Positions 27,765-36,041 of a stretch of DNA of 64,000 nt are shown here, one piece after another. A program made the position numbers and the translations under genes. The DNA comes from Cereibacter azotoformans (GTDB lineage Bacteria > Pseudomonadota > Alphaproteobacteria > Rhodobacterales > Rhodobacteraceae): NCBI GenBank assembly GCA_017599285.1, contig JAGFXX010000001.1, positions 1,178,001 through 1,242,000 of the forward strand. The letters run 5' to 3'. The notes beneath the pieces are model-generated. The model searched no databases, was not told the DNA's origin, and saw nothing but the letters and a program-made list of their open reading frames with translations. How positions within the stretch are numbered: position 1 is the first letter of the stretch; each line of letters opens with the position of its first letter.

Positions 27765-27827
27765 GGGGCAGCCTCCGGTGCGGTCCGGGCGGGCCTAACC
27801 CCGCCCCTGCCCCGCGTCAAGCGCCCC

Positions 27828-28502
27828 TCAGCGTGCGGGCGCCGCCGCCCCGACCCCGGTCCCGATCGGGCAGGAGACCCCGGTGCCGCCAACGCCGCAA
27901 TAGCCGGCCGGGTTCTTGGCCAAGTATTGCTGATGGTAGGCTTCGGCGAAATGGAAGGCGGGCGCCGGGCGGATCTCGGTGGTGATCCGGCCGCGGCCGG
28001 CCGCGGTCAGCGCCCCCTGATAGGCCGCAAGGCTCGCACGCGCCGCCTCGGCCTGCGCCTCGCCATAGGTGTAGATCGCCGAGCGATACTGCGTGCCCGT
28101 ATCGTTGCCCTGCCGCATGCCCTGCGTCGGATCGTGGTTTTCCCAGAAGAGCTTGAGGAGCATCTCGTAGGAGACGACCGTGGGATCGTAGATCACGCGC
28201 ACGACCTCGGTATGGCCGGTGCGGCCCGAGCAGACCTCCTCGTAGGTCGGGTTCGGCGTGTAGCCGCCGGCATAGCCCACCATCGTGAGCCAGACCCCCT
28301 CGGGCACCTGCCAGAACTTGCGCTCGACGCCCCAGAAACAGCCCATGCCGAAGACCGCCTCGGCCATGCCCGCAGGCACCGGCGACTTGAGCGGCAGGCC
28401 GGACAGGAAATGCGTCTCGGCGGTGGGGATCGGGTCGGGTCGGCCGGGCAGCGCCTCGGCGGGAGAGACCATCTCGGACTTCTTACGGTTGAGCAGGAAC
28501 AT
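27828..28502 (-). CDS. msrA: Peptide methionine sulfoxide reductase MsrA
   Basis: 224 aa. Repairs methionine-S-sulfoxide. The catalytic motif is GCFWGVER, the downstream GYAGG and YCGVGGTG carry the substrate site and resolving cysteines. It has no signal peptide, so it is cytoplasmic. Probably co-transcribed with prmA. Confidence 0.95.
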   Translation of the reverse strand: MFLLNRKKSEMVSPAEALPGRPDPIPTAETHFLSGLPLKSPVPAGMAEAVFGMGCFWGVERKFWQVPEGVWLTMVGYAGGYTPNPTYEEVCSGRTGHTEVVRVIYDPTVVSYEMLLKLFWENHDPTQGMRQGNDTGTQYRSAIYTYGEAQAEAARASLAAYQGALTAAGRGRITTEIRPAPAFHFAEAYHQQYLAKNPAGYCGVGGTGVSCPIGTGVGAAAPAR

Positions 28503-28626
28503 GATGCGGCCTCCGGTTGACAGGCCTCGAATATAGGCCCGCCCGTCCGGCGGTGCGAGTCACGCTGGCGGCACCCGGAGGCCCCGGCGATCACGGTCGC
28601 GCCAGCGGCGCGCAGACCGGCGGCCT

Positions 28627-30819
28627 TCAGAGGAAGCTCTGCGGGTCGATGTCCACGGCGAGGCGCAGGTTTGCCGGCAGCTTCACCTGCCCGATCCACT
28701 CGGCCAGGGCCGCCTGCAGCGGCGCGCCCTTCTGCGCCTTGACCAGCAGGCGAACCCGGTGCCGCCCTCGCACGCGGGCGATGGGCGCGGGCGCGGGCCC
28801 GAAGACCTGTGCCCCGATCCGGCGCAGCGGCGCGTCGGCGCGCGCAAGCTCCGCGCCGATCTCGAACACCTGCCCCACGTCGGGCGACGACAGGATGATC
28901 CCCGCAAGGCGGCCGTAGGGCGGCATCCCGGCCACGCGCCGCTCCTCGGCCTCGGCACGCCAGAAGGCCTCTTCGTCGCCGCCGAGGATCGCCCGGATCA
29001 CCGGATGTTCGGGCTGGTAGGTCTGCACCAGCGCCACGCCACGTTTGCCCGCCGCGCGCCCGGCCCGCCCCGCCACCTGCCGCACGAGCTGGAAGGTGCG
29101 CTCGGCCGCGCGCAGGTCCGAACCCTGCAGCCCGAGGTCCGCGTCGATCACGCCCACCAGCGTGAGCAGCGGGAAATTGTGCCCCTTGGCCACGATCTGC
29201 GTGCCGATGATGATCTCGGCGCCGCCCTCGGCGATGGCCGCGATCTGCTCCTTCAGCGCGCGCGCCGATCCGAACAGGTCCGACGACAGCACCGCCACCC
29301 GCGCCTGCGGAAAGCGCCCCGCCACCTCTTCGGCCAGCCGCTCGACCCCCGGCCCCACGGGCGCCATCCGCCCCTCGACCCCGCAGGAGGGGCAGGCCTC
29401 GGGCATGGGCTTGGTCGCGCCGCACTGATGGCAGACCAGCCGCTTCTGGAACCGGTGCTCGACCATCCGCGCATCGCAATGATCGCAGCCGATCTGGTGG
29501 CCGCAGGCGCGGCAGATCGTGACCGGCGCGTAGCCGCGGCGGTTCAGGAACAGGAGCGACTGTTCGCACCGCGCGATCCGCGCCTCGACCGAGCGTGCGA
29601 GCGGCTCCGAGATCCAGCGGTTCGCGGGCAGTTTCTCGGGGCGCATGTCGAGCGCGTGCATCTCGGGCAGTTCGGCCGCGCCGAAGCGGGCGCCGAGGTC
29701 GAGCCGGCCGTAGCGGCCCTGCGCGGCGTTCACCCAGCTTTCGAGCGAGGGCGTGGCCGAGGCCAGCACCGCCGGGCAGCCGCAGATCGAGGCGCGCAGC
29801 ACGGCCATGTCGCGGGCGTTGTAAAGCGCGCCCTCCTCCTGCTTGTAGGAGGTGTCGTGCTCCTCATCGACGACGATCAGGCCGAGGTCGCGGAACGGCA
29901 GGAACAGCGCCGACCGCGCACCCGCCACGAACTGCGCCCCCCCTTCCGAGACCATCCGCCAGAGCCGCCGCCGCTCGGTCGCGGTCACGCCCGAGTGCCA
30001 TTCCGCGGGGCGCGCGCCAAAGCGGGCCTCGACGCGGGCGAGGAACTCCGAGGTCAGCGCGATCTCGGGCAGCAGCACCAGCGCCTGCCGGCCGCGGCGC
30101 AGGCACTCGGCCACCGCCTCGAGATAGACCTCGGTCTTGCCCGATCCGGTCACGCCCTTCAGAAGCGTGGTGCTGTAGCGGTCGGCCGCCACCGCCGCGA
30201 CGAGGGCCTCGGCCGCCGCCACCTGATCGCCCTCGAGCCGCACCGCCGCCGCGCCGGGATCGAGCGGCGGATAGGGCAGATCGCGCGGCGCCTCCTCCTC
30301 GAGGATCGCGCCCGCCTTCACCAGCCCCTTGACGACCGAGCCGGTCACGCCCGCCTCGGCCGACAGCTCGGCCAGCGTCACCGGCGCGCCGCCATAGGCC
30401 TCCAGCGCATCGAGCACCCGCTGGCGCGGCCCGGTCAGGCGCGCCGGCTCGTGACCCGAGGCGCGATAGACGCGGCGCACCGTCGGCGGATCGCCCAGCC
30501 CCGGAGCGCGGGTGGCCAGCCGCAGCATCGCGGGCAGCGGCGTCAGCGTGTAGTCGGCCGCACGGGCCAGGAAGACACGCATCTCCTCGCGCATCGGCGC
30601 GGCATCGAGCACCCGTTCCACGCCGCGCAGCTTCGCCGCGTCGAAACCGCCCTCGCCCGGCCCCCAGACCACGCCCATCACATGCCGGGGCCCCAGCGGC
30701 ACCACCACATAATCGCCGGAGCCGCAGCCACCCTCGGGGGCGCGGTAGTCGAGCACCCGGCCCAGCGGTTCGGTCGTCAGAACCCCCACCCGTTCGCCCT
30801 CTGCAAAGCGCCCCGTCAC
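28627..30819 (-). CDS. priA: Primosomal protein N' (replication restart helicase PriA)
   Basis: 730 aa superfamily-2 helicase. N-terminal DNA-binding domain, Walker [17 protein letters not shown] box ([13 protein letters not shown]), zinc-binding cysteines in [18 protein letters not shown] and CHQCGATK...CPSCG, and the C-terminal helicase motifs ([12 protein letters not shown]). Monocistronic; divergent from the transaldolase gene. Confidence 0.96.
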   Translation of the reverse strand: MTGRFAEGERVGVLTTEPLGRVLDYRAPEGGCGSGDYVVVPLGPRHVMGVVWGPGEGGFDAAKLRGVERVLDAAPMREEMRVFLARAADYTLTPLPAMLRLATRAPGLGDPPTVRRVYRASGHEPARLTGPRQRVLDALEAYGGAPVTLAELSAEAGVTGSVVKGLVKAGAILEEEAPRDLPYPPLDPGAAAVRLEGDQVAAAEALVAAVAADRYSTTLLKGVTGSGKTEVYLEAVAECLRRGRQALVLLPEIALTSEFLARVEARFGARPAEWHSGVTATERRRLWRMVSEGGAQFVAGARSALFLPFRDLGLIVVDEEHDTSYKQEEGALYNARDMAVLRASICGCPAVLASATPSLESWVNAAQGRYGRLDLGARFGAAELPEMHALDMRPEKLPANRWISEPLARSVEARIARCEQSLLFLNRRGYAPVTICRACGHQIGCDHCDARMVEHRFQKRLVCHQCGATKPMPEACPSCGVEGRMAPVGPGVERLAEEVAGRFPQARVAVLSSDLFGSARALKEQIAAIAEGGAEIIIGTQIVAKGHNFPLLTLVGVIDADLGLQGSDLRAAERTFQLVRQVAGRAGRAAGKRGVALVQTYQPEHPVIRAILGGDEEAFWRAEAEERRVAGMPPYGRLAGIILSSPDVGQVFEIGAELARADAPLRRIGAQVFGPAPAPIARVRGRHRVRLLVKAQKGAPLQAALAEWIGQVKLPANLRLAVDIDPQSFL

Positions 30820-30914
30820 GCCGGCTTCCCTTTTCCCTCGCGTCCCGATGCGCTATTACACCGCAGACGGCGGGGACGACACCCCCGCGGAACCCCGAGC
30901 CAAGGAAGATCCTC

Positions 30915-31574
30915 ATGAAATTCTTCGTCGACTCCGCCGACGTCGCGGCGATTGCCGAACTCAATGCCCTCGGCATGGTGGACGGTGTCACGACGAACCC
31001 GTCGCTGATCCTGAAGTCGGGGCGCAACATCCTCGAGGTGACGCGCGAGATCTGCGAGCTGGTCGCGGGCCCCGTTTCGGCCGAGGTCGTGGCCGCCAAG
31101 GCGGACGACATGATCGAGGAAGGCCGCAAGCTGGCCGAGATCGCGCCGAACATCACCGTCAAGGTGCCGCTGACCTGGGACGGGCTGAAGGCCTGCAAGG
31201 TGCTGACGGACGAAGGCCGCATGGTCAATGTGACGCTCTGCTTCTCGGTCAACCAGGCGCTGCTGGCCGCCAAGGCGGGCGCGACCTTCATCTCGCCCTT
31301 CATCGGCCGGCTGGACGATATCAACCTCGACGGGCTCGAGCTGATCGCCGACATCCGTCAGGTCTATGACAATTACGACTTCCAGACCGAGGTGCTGGCC
31401 GCCTCGATCCGCACGCCGAACCATGTCGCGCAATGCGCCCGCATCGGCGCCGACGTGATCACCGCGCCGCCCGCGGTCATCAAGGGCCTCGCCAACCATG
31501 TCCTGACCGACAAGGGTCTCGAGATGTTCGACGCCGACTGGGCCAAGACCGGGCAGACCATCCTGTCCCTGTGA
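30915..31574 (+). CDS. tal: Transaldolase / fructose-6-phosphate aldolase type
   Basis: 219 aa, the short type (MipB/TalC family). Schiff-base lysine in [12 protein letters not shown] (about K86), N-terminal [13 protein letters not shown] and [13 protein letters not shown]. In a photosynthetic organism it serves pentose phosphate and Calvin-cycle sugar exchange. Ribosome site AAGGAAG before the ATG. Sequence alone cannot decide between transaldolase and aldolase activity. Confidence 0.92.
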   Translation: MKFFVDSADVAAIAELNALGMVDGVTTNPSLILKSGRNILEVTREICELVAGPVSAEVVAAKADDMIEEGRKLAEIAPNITVKVPLTWDGLKACKVLTDEGRMVNVTLCFSVNQALLAAKAGATFISPFIGRLDDINLDGLELIADIRQVYDNYDFQTEVLAASIRTPNHVAQCARIGADVITAPPAVIKGLANHVLTDKGLEMFDADWAKTGQTILSL

Positions 31575-31596
31575 CAGCGGCACCGGCGAGGGCGGC

Positions 31597-32286
31597 ATGA
31601 TCGAACAGGACCTGCGCGACAAGCTGATCGCGACCCCCGAGATGATCCTCGAGGACCGCGACCTGATGAAGGCCCTCATCGCGGCGAACGAGCGCGCGAT
31701 GGGGGCCAATGTGATCGACCTGCGCGGCATCGCGATGGAGCGGCTCGAAGGGCGGCTGGACCGGCTCGAGGACACCCATCGCTCGGTCATCGCCGCGGCC
31801 TACGAGAACCTCGCCGGGACCAACCTGATCCACCGGGCGATCCTGCAGATGCTGGATCCGCTGGGTTTCGAGGAGTTCCTGCTCAACCTCTCGACCGAGG
31901 TGGCGCAGACCCTGCGGGTGGATTGCATCCGGCTCGTGCTCGAGACCGCGCAGCGCGACGCCGATCCCGCGCTCGGGCGGCTCGGCGAGGTGCTCCATGT
32001 GGCCGAGCCGGGCTTCGTCGCCGACTATGTGGCCGGGGGGCGCAACGTGCCGCTGCGCCCCGTCACGCTGCGGCGCACCCTGCCGGACACGGTGCTCTAC
32101 GGCGAGGCTTCGCCCGGCATGGCCTCCGAGGCGCTCATGCGGCTCGACTTCGGGCGCGGGCGGCTGCCGGGGATGCTGGCCATGGGCTCGGCCGATGCCG
32201 ACCATTTCAAGCCGACGCAGGGCACCGACCTCCTGGCCTTCTTCGCCGGCGTGTTCGAGCGGACGATGCGCCGCTGGCTCTCGTGA
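31597..32286 (+). CDS. DUF484 (GAF-like) family protein
   Basis: 229 aa, soluble. An N-terminal helical part and a C-terminal GAF-like domain (LGEVLHVAEPGFVADYVAG, GMLAMGSADADHFKPTQGTDLLAFF). Members are regularly placed next to xerC, as here, where the xerC GTG overlaps its stop (GTGA). Function is unknown. Confidence 0.88.
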   Translation: MIEQDLRDKLIATPEMILEDRDLMKALIAANERAMGANVIDLRGIAMERLEGRLDRLEDTHRSVIAAAYENLAGTNLIHRAILQMLDPLGFEEFLLNLSTEVAQTLRVDCIRLVLETAQRDADPALGRLGEVLHVAEPGFVADYVAGGRNVPLRPVTLRRTLPDTVLYGEASPGMASEALMRLDFGRGRLPGMLAMGSADADHFKPTQGTDLLAFFAGVFERTMRRWLS

Positions 32287-33203
32287 GCCTGGCGATCCCG
32301 CCGGCGGCGCGCGACGCGCTCGAGGCGTGGCTCACCCACCAGCGGGTGATCGAGGGCGCCTCGCCCCACACGATCCGGGCCTATGCGGCGGACGTCGCGG
32401 GCTGGCTTGCCTTTCTCGCCGGTCATCTGGGCGAAGGCTACGGTCTGCCGGCGCTGGCCTCGGTGCCCCATGCCGACCTGCGCGCCTGGATGGCGCACGA
32501 GCGCGCCCGCGGCCTCGGCGCCCGTTCGCTGGCGCGCTCGCTCTCGGCCGTGCGCCGGTTCACCGGCTGGCTGGCCGAGCGCGAGGGGGTGGACGCGACC
32601 GCCGTCCTCTCGGCGCGCGGACCCAAGTTCCGGCGCAAGCTGCCCCGCCCCCTCTCCGAGAGAGATGCGAAGGCGCTCCTCCTCACCGTGGCCGAGGACG
32701 GCGCGGAAGACTGGATCCGGGCGCGCGATCTTGCGGTGGTGACGCTGCTCTATGGCTGCGGCCTGCGGATCTCCGAGGCGTTGGGGCTGCCGGCCACCGC
32801 CCATCCCCTGCCCGAGGTGCTGCGCATCCTCGGCAAGGGCAGCAAGGAACGGCTGGTGCCCGCCATCCCTGCGGCGCGCGAGGCGGTGGCCCGCTACGCG
32901 GCCCTCTGCCCGTTCGATCTCACCTCCGGCCCGCTGTTCCGGGGCGCGCGCGGAGGGGCTCTCAATCCGCGGCTCGTGGCCAAGGTCATGGAGCGTGCCC
33001 GCGCGACGCTCGGCCTGCCGCCGACCGCGACGCCCCACGCGCTGCGCCACTCCTTCGCCACACATCTGCTGAACGCCGGAGGCGACCTCCGCGCGATCCA
33101 GGAGCTTCTGGGGCACGCGTCGCTCTCGACGACGCAGGTCTATACGGCGGTGGACGGCGCGCGGCTGATGGAAGTCTATGCAAGGGCCCATCCGCGGGCC
33201 TGA
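32283..33203 (+). CDS. xerC: Tyrosine recombinase XerC
   Basis: 306 aa. Resolves chromosome dimers with XerD at dif. The N-terminal core-binding SAM-like domain (TIRAYAADVAGWLAFL) and catalytic residues are visible: R in CGLRISEALG, H-x-x-R in HALRHSFATHLL, H in LGHASLSTTQ and the nucleophile in VYTAVDG. GTG start at 32283 overlapping the DUF484 stop. The downstream fabD is convergent. Confidence 0.95.
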   Translation: MSLAIPPAARDALEAWLTHQRVIEGASPHTIRAYAADVAGWLAFLAGHLGEGYGLPALASVPHADLRAWMAHERARGLGARSLARSLSAVRRFTGWLAEREGVDATAVLSARGPKFRRKLPRPLSERDAKALLLTVAEDGAEDWIRARDLAVVTLLYGCGLRISEALGLPATAHPLPEVLRILGKGSKERLVPAIPAAREAVARYAALCPFDLTSGPLFRGARGGALNPRLVAKVMERARATLGLPPTATPHALRHSFATHLLNAGGDLRAIQELLGHASLSTTQVYTAVDGARLMEVYARAHPRA

Positions 33204-33268
33204 AGCGCGCGCCGCCCCTCCGCCGGTTGGCCGCAAGGGCCCCGCCAAAGGTCTCGTCCGCGGCAGCG

Positions 33269-33301
33269 CCGCCTGCGGGGGTTCGATGCCCCCGCGGGCG
33301 G
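33269..33301. terminator. Probable bidirectional terminator between xerC and fabD
   Basis: 13-bp arms (33269-33281 and 33289-33301) with one mismatch around the 7-base loop TTCGATG, between convergent genes. It has no flanking T-run. Confidence 0.55.
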
Positions 33302-33310
33302 CACCCCCGG

Positions 33311-34243
33311 TCAGACCGCCGCGGCGGCCGTCACATCGTCCGGCGTCCCGATGGCGCGCGTCGCAGCGCCCTTCGCGATCCGCTTGATCATCCCCGACAG
33401 CGCCTTGCCCGCGCCGATCTCCCAGAACTCGGTCACGCCCGCATTCTCCATCCACATCACGCTCTCGCGCCAGCGGACCGCCCCCGTGACCTGCGCCACC
33501 AGCAGCGCCCGGATCCGGTCGGGCTCGGACACGGCCTCGGCGCGGACGTTCACCACGACCGGACAGACCGGGGCCTCGATCACGACCGCCGCCAGCGCCT
33601 CGGACATGACGCTCGCCGCATGCTGCATCAGCGCGCAATGGAAGGGTGCGCTCACCGGCAGAAGGATGGCCCGCTTGGCGCCCCGGCCCTTGGCGATCTC
33701 GACGGCCCGCTCGACCGCGGCCTTGTGGCCCGAAACGACCACCTGCGCCGGATCGTTGTCATTGGCCGCCTGACAGACCTCGCCCTGCGCCGCCTCGTGC
33801 GCCACTTCGACCGCCGTCTCGTAGTCGAGACCGAGAAGCGCCGCCATCGCCCCCACGCCGACCGGCACCGCCTCCTGCATGGCCTGTCCGCGGATGCGCA
33901 GCAGCCGCGCCGTATCGGCCAGCTTCAGCGACCGCGCCGCACAGAGCGCCGAATATTCCCCCAGCGAATGGCCCGCCACGAACGAGGCCGTGGCGATCCC
34001 CAGCCCCTCGGCCTCCAGCGCCGCGAGCGCCGCCATCGACGTCGCCATCAGGGCCGGCTGGGCATTCTGGGTGAGCGTCAGCTCGTCGATCGACCCTTCC
34101 CAGATCAGCGCCGAGAGCTTCTCGCCAAGCGCCTCGTCCACTTCCTCGAACACCGCCCGGGCCGCCGGATAGGCCTCGGCGAGGGCGCGGCCCATCCCGA
34201 TGGTCTGGGCGCCCTGCCCGGGAAACACGAATGCGCGGCTCAT
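33311..34243 (-). CDS. fabD: Malonyl-CoA:ACP transacylase
   Basis: 310 aa. Loads malonyl groups on acyl carrier protein. Motifs: FVFPGQGAQTIGMG (oxyanion loop), nucleophile GHSLGEYSAL (Ser), and VSAPFHCALM (His). Ribosome site AAGGAGA before the ATG at 34243. No other fab gene is next to it inside the window. Confidence 0.96.
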   Translation of the reverse strand: MSRAFVFPGQGAQTIGMGRALAEAYPAARAVFEEVDEALGEKLSALIWEGSIDELTLTQNAQPALMATSMAALAALEAEGLGIATASFVAGHSLGEYSALCAARSLKLADTARLLRIRGQAMQEAVPVGVGAMAALLGLDYETAVEVAHEAAQGEVCQAANDNDPAQVVVSGHKAAVERAVEIAKGRGAKRAILLPVSAPFHCALMQHAASVMSEALAAVVIEAPVCPVVVNVRAEAVSEPDRIRALLVAQVTGAVRWRESVMWMENAGVTEFWEIGAGKALSGMIKRIAKGAATRAIGTPDDVTAAAAV

Positions 34244-34551
34244 GGCTCGGTTCTCCTTTGCTCCTCGTGGCACGGCACATAGCCCGACCCCGAGGGGCAC
34301 GCAATCGCCGCGCGGGGCGCTGCGCGCTTCGGCCTCAAACCGCCGCCCGCGCGCGTGCCGCGCCGGCTCCTTCGGCGGCACGGATGAGGCAGGAGATATA
34401 GGGGGTTCATGCCCTCGACACCGGCACCGGGAGGATGGCTTGCAGGGATGCGGCGGGATCCGAGAGGGGCCTTGATCGACGGCGCCGCGCCCTGCGAGGC
34501 TCCACTCCGGGATCGACAGTCTCCAGCGGCGGGCGCCGGCTCCGGGGCGGC
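34244..34551. other. Intergenic region between fabD and ecfG
   Basis: About 308 bases. It should hold the fabD promoter and the end of the ecfG transcript. No gene, tRNA, clear terminator or repeat was found. Confidence 0.4.
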
Positions 34552-35055
34552 TCAGGTCCCGCCGCCCTCGAGGTCGTTCATGACGAGCTGGCGGGCCCGG
34601 CTCACGCGGCTCTTGACCGTGCCGATGGCGCAATCGCAGATCCGGGCGGCTTCCTCGTAGCTCTCGCCCAGCATGACGACCAGGATCAGGATCTCGCGGT
34701 AGTGGGCGGGCAGCCGGTCGATGGCGGCCATCAACTCCTGGCCGCGCACCGTCCATTCCTGCGACGGCTGAACCGACATCTCGCCCGACACGCAGTCGGC
34801 CGTCCCCGTCCGCTCGCGCGCCGAGACCCGGATCCGGGTGTAGAAGGTGTTGCGCAGGATGGTGAACAGCCAGGCCCTGAGCCGCGTGCCCGGCTGGAAC
34901 TTGTCAACGTTTGCAATGGCCTTGAGAAGGGTCTCCTGCACGAGATCGTCGGCATCCGCCTGGTTCCGGCTCAGCGATCGCGCATAGGCACGCAGCGCCG
35001 GAATGAGATCGACCACGTCGGGTATGATCGATCGCGGGGGGGTCTGGTCCGTCAC
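34552..35055 (-). CDS. ecfG: EcfG-type (ECF15) general stress sigma factor
   Basis: 167 aa. Region 2 (LVQETLLKAI...LRAWLFTILRNTFYT) and region 4 (LPAHYREILILVVMLGESYEEAARICDCAIGTVKSRVSRAR) follow the EcfG/RpoE2 pattern. In alphaproteobacteria this sigma factor is released when phosphorylated PhyR captures NepR. A GGAAC-N16-CGTT promoter lies 42 bases upstream, suggesting it drives its own gene. Two NepR-like ORFs are adjacent, but no PhyR gene lies in the window. Similar ECF subgroups cannot be fully excluded. Confidence 0.88.
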   Translation of the reverse strand: MTDQTPPRSIIPDVVDLIPALRAYARSLSRNQADADDLVQETLLKAIANVDKFQPGTRLRAWLFTILRNTFYTRIRVSARERTGTADCVSGEMSVQPSQEWTVRGQELMAAIDRLPAHYREILILVVMLGESYEEAARICDCAIGTVKSRVSRARQLVMNDLEGGGT

Positions 35056-35096
35056 GGGCGGCTCCCTGGCTCTTCACGGCTTCGTTTTCGGATTTC

Positions 35097-35121
35097 AACG
35101 CCGAGTTGCCGGGGCGGTTCC
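35097..35121 (-). promoter_or_regulatory. EcfG-type promoter of ecfG
   Basis: Minus-strand GGAAC-N16-CGTT, an exact match to the EcfG consensus, ending 42 bases before the ecfG ATG. It implies autoregulation. Confidence 0.8.
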
Positions 35122-35178
35122 GTCTTTGACATTGCGCTTCGCGGCCGGTCGGCGCAAAACGAGGCGAGGGCAGGTGGG

Positions 35179-35394
35179 ATGATGGTAAAGCCAAAGGAAC
35201 ACGAAGGTCCGCACATGGGACCGGACGAATTGAAAGACCTGAGCGAGGAATTGCTGCGCGCCATCGAGGCCGAGCCGGTGCCGGAGCCGATTCAGCTGCT
35301 GGCCCGCCGCCTCGCCTGCGCGCTGGGGTCCCAGATGGCCGGGAATCCGGTCCTGCTGGCACCGCGTGAATCCGTGAAGGAAAGCGATTCCTGA
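35179..35394 (+). CDS. Small NepR-like protein, candidate anti-sigma
   Basis: 71 aa, starting at paired ATG codons (35179/35182) divergently from ecfG. The core LSEELLRAIEAEPVPEPIQLLARRL resembles the helix1-EPVPD-helix2 core of NepR anti-sigma factors. Such short amphipathic proteins are easily confused, and a second candidate lies at 35439. The ribosome site (CAGGTGGG) is mediocre. It may be the NepR of the adjacent sigma factor or an unrelated small protein. Confidence 0.55.
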   Translation: MMVKPKEHEGPHMGPDELKDLSEELLRAIEAEPVPEPIQLLARRLACALGSQMAGNPVLLAPRESVKESDS

Positions 35395-35438
35395 GCGAGA
35401 GGCGGCCCGTCGGGGCCGCCCCGTCCGATGCGCGAAGG

Positions 35439-35609
35439 TCAGGACTGACCCGACCGCACCTGTCTTTCCGAAATGCGCCGCAGCAGCGACGCAAACCGAT
35501 CGTCGGTTGACTGATCGGCCGTTGACACGGTGTAGGTGCGTCGAAGATTGTCCTCGACATGTTTGTTGACCAGGTCTTCACCCTGGCTGTCCTGCATGAA
35601 AGGAAACAT
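35439..35609 (-). CDS. Small NepR-family anti-sigma factor candidate
   Basis: 56 aa. The region VEDNLRRTYTVSTADQSTDD followed by RFASLLRRISE matches the NepR pattern (nLRrvY...DRFxxLLxxL), although the usual P before DRF is D. It reads toward ecfG on the same strand, with the other NepR-like ORF convergent between them. NepR normally sits next to its EcfG partner. The start is at 35609 or at the internal ATG 35597. A weak GGAAC motif lies upstream but lacks a good -10. Confidence 0.6.
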   Translation of the reverse strand: MFPFMQDSQGEDLVNKHVEDNLRRTYTVSTADQSTDDRFASLLRRISERQVRSGQS

Positions 35610-35748
35610 GGCCTCGGGTTCTTGTCTTGTGACTGTCGCATGACAAGAGCCCTGTCCGGCTTTTGTTCCGTCCGCCTGCAGCACATCCCGACATGAATCC
35701 CGCGCAGGTGACGCGGCGCTCAGGGCGGTGTCCGGATTGAGGGGATCC

Positions 35749-35949
35749 TCAGGCTGACGCACGGGCAGTCTCCCCTGTGCCGGAGCCTCGGTTCTGGTGG
35801 CGAGCCTCGGCAAGCCGCCCCAGACACTCCCTGTTGCATTCAACCATGTCACCCGCCCGAAGCCGCCCCTCGCTGTCGAGGGAACACGCGTCCTGCGCTT
35901 CGGGTTCCTCCGCTGCGCGGTTATTTTCCGAACGAACCGTGACCGCCAC
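35749..35949 (-). CDS. Doubtful small ORF
   Basis: 66 codons from a GTG at 35949, containing GRLRAGDMVECNRECLGRLAEA. Codon positions are less GC-rich at the third base than in neighbouring genes, and there is no clear ribosome site. It is listed because it fills a gene-poor stretch; it may not be translated. Confidence 0.25.
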   Translation of the reverse strand: MAVTVRSENNRAAEEPEAQDACSLDSEGRLRAGDMVECNRECLGRLAEARHQNRGSGTGETARASA

Positions 35950-35985
35950 AAGACGCGGTGACGACAGGCGGAGGGGCGCGTCGCA

Positions 35986-36010
35986 GGAACTGTCACGGCC
36001 GCGCCACGTT
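35986..36010 (+). promoter_or_regulatory. EcfG-type promoter of ligD
   Basis: Exact GGAAC-N16-CGTT on the plus strand, 31 bases before the ligD ATG. Confidence 0.8.
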
Positions 36011-36041
36011 TGGGCAGAGCCTTCAGCGGAGTCCGTCGCCC

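Noticed and set aside
35644-35669. GGAAC-N17-CTTG before the NepR-like gene at 35439
   Set aside because: The -10 has several mismatches; too weak to list as a promoter.
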